DNA from: Planctomycetota bacterium | Lineage (GTDB): Bacteria; Planctomycetota; Phycisphaerae; SM23-33 | Length of the DNA stretch: 64,000 nt | Assembly (NCBI GenBank): GCA_029553505.1 | Contig: JAKPKY010000113.1 | Span: 1-64,000 of the forward strand | Reading direction: 5' to 3' | Notes under the pieces: generated by a model | What the model saw: only the letters and a program-made list of their open reading frames with translations | Database searches by the model: none | What the model was told of the DNA's origin: nothing | Program-made: the position numbers and the translations under genes | Part shown: positions 62,173 to 64,000 of the stretch, in pieces | How the letters are laid out: the number at the start of each line of letters is the position of its first letter | Numbering within the stretch: the stretch's first letter is position 1

Positions 62173-63999
62173 TCACCTCGCCGGACGGGTTCCCAACCAC
62201 TTCAACCGATCCGCCGCGGGCTCGATGAACGGGCTGACCGGTGCGCCGGTGACGCGCTTGAAATACGTCTCCGCCGGCGAAACGTCGGGGCGCTTCCGCA
62301 ACTGGGGCTTCTGGAGCACGAGTCTGCCCAGCTCGTAGTTGGCCTCGATGGCGGCGTCGTTCAATTCGCGAGACAGCGCGATCAGCGCCTCGACGCGATC
62401 CCGCTCGCTGGGGGCGGTCATCGCCAGCGCCAGGCGGAGGTTGTCCTCCATCCGCGTCTTTTCCGCCTGGAGCGATGGATCCTGCATGATCGCCAGCAGT
62501 TGCCCGTAATAGTTGTCCGCCAGGGGATTGGCCTGAAGGTACTCCGCGAGCACCGTTGCGGTCGCCGGATCGTCCGCCGCCTGGTTTTCCCGGATCAGCC
62601 AGAGCAGCCTGGCCGCCGCCAGGCGCACCTCGGCGGCATAGTCCCGCAAAGGGACCGCGGGGGGCTCCTCGAACACCTCCCCGGCGCGGGTGTATCCTCC
62701 GGGCCTTGGGGTTTCGTTCGCGTAGCTCGTAAGACGGCTCTCGCTTTTTTCGAGCGCCTCGTCGGCCAGGGTAATCCGTCGGGACCTCTCCTCGTCGGTG
62801 AGTTTCTCCCGCGGTCGGGCCAAGCTTCGCACCAGGAACTCGGCGATCCGGAACTCGGCGAAGGCCGCCTGCGGCGTGCCGGGGAAGTCCTTTGTCAGCG
62901 CCTCCCAGGCGGGTCGGGAGGTCGGCAGCGCGTAGCGGGCACTGTAGCGGATGAGCCCTTCGTCAAACGCGCGGCGGTCCAACTGGAGCGACAGACACTG
63001 CGCACGGATCCATGCGACCTCGGCGCTGCGGGGCCCGGGCGGATATCGCCGGAGGAACCGCTCGCATTGCTCGATCAGTTGCCCCTTCCGTTTGGTCAGC
63101 AGGTCGCGGGCATGGTCCAGAAGCTGCGGCTCGGTGACGCCCAGGGCGCCAACCTGCCGCGCCCATTCCTCACGGGCCACGGCGGGAAAGATCGCGTCGT
63201 TCGCCGAGAGGGGCGACCGGAATTCCCCCGCGCCATCGAGCAGTTCCGACAGTTTGAGCGTGGTGATCCGGGCATAGGCCAGCTCGCGCGGTCCGACCCG
63301 GGTGTAAAACACGGCCGTCGGGGCGGCGAGCATCACCGTCAGCACCGGCCAGACGACGCCCGGACGGAACCGCGTCAGGCGCGCCAGCGACAGGACCAGC
63401 GTCGCGGCGATGATCGCGGCGACCAGCGCCACCAGGAACGGAACCAGCAGCAGCCAGCGCTGGAGCGGCACGATGGCGGCGTCCACCCCCGCGTAGGCGG
63501 ACAGGCCCAGGTAGGCAGCCAGCGGCGCCAGACCCAGCAACACGGCGACAAAAGGCATGTCGCTGCGCAGACGGGTTCGCGCCGCCAGCGCGCAACCCAG
63601 CGCGAGCGTCAGGCCCAGCAGCGGCGCATGCCCCACCGCGATGACGATGACCACGAAAATCGCCGCGAAGCCCGCGCGATAAAGCACGGCCACGAGGATC
63701 GGAACGAAGATGACCGTCGCCAGCAGCAGACCCGTCACCAGGATCATCCAGGGATGCGTGAAAATGCTCAACGGGCTGACCAGCACCGCCCCCAGGGGCG
63801 TGACCAGGTCGTGACGGTACGCCTGGGCGGAGAAATCCAGCCATTCGCCGCGGAACAGGTACTGCCAGAAGGCGTTGACCGCCAGGAATCCGACGACGTT
63901 CAGCAGCATGAACCCACCGAGGCGCCACCAGCTGGTGGGGCGCAGCAGCGGGGCACTGCCCCGGTGGTGGTCATAGTCCCGCGTACTTGTCTCAGCCAT
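62173..63999 (-). CDS. Large membrane protein with helical C-terminal region
   Basis: The 608-residue product has about seven to eight membrane helices in the first 250 residues and then a soluble, helix-rich, TPR-like region (residues 260-608) with segments such as QLIEQCERFLRRYPPGPRSAEVAWIRA cited by the pattern of paired helices. I do not recognise a named family. It is oppositely oriented to and abuts the transglutaminase operon, with stop codons forming TGATCA. The ATG is at 63997-63999, next to the window edge, so an upstream start cannot be excluded. Confidence 0.65.
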   Translation of the reverse strand: MAETSTRDYDHHRGSAPLLRPTSWWRLGGFMLLNVVGFLAVNAFWQYLFRGEWLDFSAQAYRHDLVTPLGAVLVSPLSIFTHPWMILVTGLLLATVIFVPILVAVLYRAGFAAIFVVIVIAVGHAPLLGLTLALGCALAARTRLRSDMPFVAVLLGLAPLAAYLGLSAYAGVDAAIVPLQRWLLLVPFLVALVAAIIAATLVLSLARLTRFRPGVVWPVLTVMLAAPTAVFYTRVGPRELAYARITTLKLSELLDGAGEFRSPLSANDAIFPAVAREEWARQVGALGVTEPQLLDHARDLLTKRKGQLIEQCERFLRRYPPGPRSAEVAWIRAQCLSLQLDRRAFDEGLIRYSARYALPTSRPAWEALTKDFPGTPQAAFAEFRIAEFLVRSLARPREKLTDEERSRRITLADEALEKSESRLTSYANETPRPGGYTRAGEVFEEPPAVPLRDYAAEVRLAAARLLWLIRENQAADDPATATVLAEYLQANPLADNYYGQLLAIMQDPSLQAEKTRMEDNLRLALAMTAPSERDRVEALIALSRELNDAAIEANYELGRLVLQKPQLRKRPDVSPAETYFKRVTGAPVSPFIEPAADRLKWLGTRPAR

Positions 64000-64000
64000 G

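Overview
The window is high-GC, gene-dense bacterial DNA that most resembles a planctomycete, probably of the Phycisphaerae or a related anaerobic lineage. Four things point that way. There are two tandem secreted terpene-cyclase-like toroid plus DUF4159 proteins. There is a membrane-anchored zinc-ribbon protein of a type common in that phylum. gyrB, yidC and prfB stand away from their usual neighbours. The intergenic spaces are full of dispersed palindromic repeats, including an AATCCGA heptamer family. The metabolism looks anaerobic or facultative: a complete Rnf complex, a B12-dependent ribonucleotide reductase, and an acyl-CoA dehydrogenase with an EtfB of the type seen in bifurcating flavoproteins. 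The taxonomic call is inference from gene content, not from a marker phylogeny.

Layout. 1-6.5 kb: yjbQ, then a + strand run of a radical SAM protein, DUF4416, a WecA/TagO-type polyprenyl-phosphate sugar transferase and an O-antigen ligase-like protein; the last three overlap by ATGA. 6.5-9 kb (minus): DUF190, a CrcB/Fluc fluoride channel, an AT-richer DUF3800 gene that looks acquired, and ispD. 9.1-15 kb: the rnf operon in the order C-D-G-E-A-B behind a good sigma-70 promoter and a small RseC-like membrane gene. 15-17.8 kb: apbE, the flavin transferase needed to flavinylate RnfD/RnfG, then the head-to-head pair queF/queC. 17.9-25.5 kb: yidC with a metallophosphoesterase, tsaB, an ACT protein, a DUF547-like lipoprotein, an AsmA-like protein and a GNAT acetyltransferase. 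26-35.4 kb: truD, a PduO-type cobalamin adenosyltransferase, gyrB and nrdJ; the adenosyltransferase product is the NrdJ cofactor. A pair of NrdR-like boxes overlaps the likely nrdJ promoter.

36-50.5 kb is more accessory: a secreted phosphatase-like protein, the zinc-ribbon protein, a DinB-like protein, a large secreted protein with three tandem CBM96/DNRLRE-like repeats and a beta-helix, prfB with its programmed +1 frameshift, the DUF4159 pair, and an orphan RbsC-like permease. 50.6-57.7 kb (minus): acyl-CoA dehydrogenase, a RusA-like nuclease gene lodged between two arms of a dispersed repeat, etfA, etfB, a C39-like peptidase, pdxA and ribE. 57.8-64 kb: a moxR-DUF58-transglutaminase operon meeting a large membrane/helical-repeat protein tail to tail.

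Flavin and electron-transfer genes recur (rnf, apbE, etfAB, acyl-CoA dehydrogenase, ribE). The simplest reading is that NADH and ferredoxin produced or interconverted at the Etf/acyl-CoA dehydrogenase step are coupled to an ion gradient by Rnf. The most unusual feature is the intergenic repeat population: modular cruciforms with a shared GGGTGCC/GGCACCC outer stem, a two-armed repeat that exists both empty (31.35 kb) and with a rusA-like gene inside (52.4-52.9 kb), and a heptanucleotide repeat that has entered the queC reading frame.
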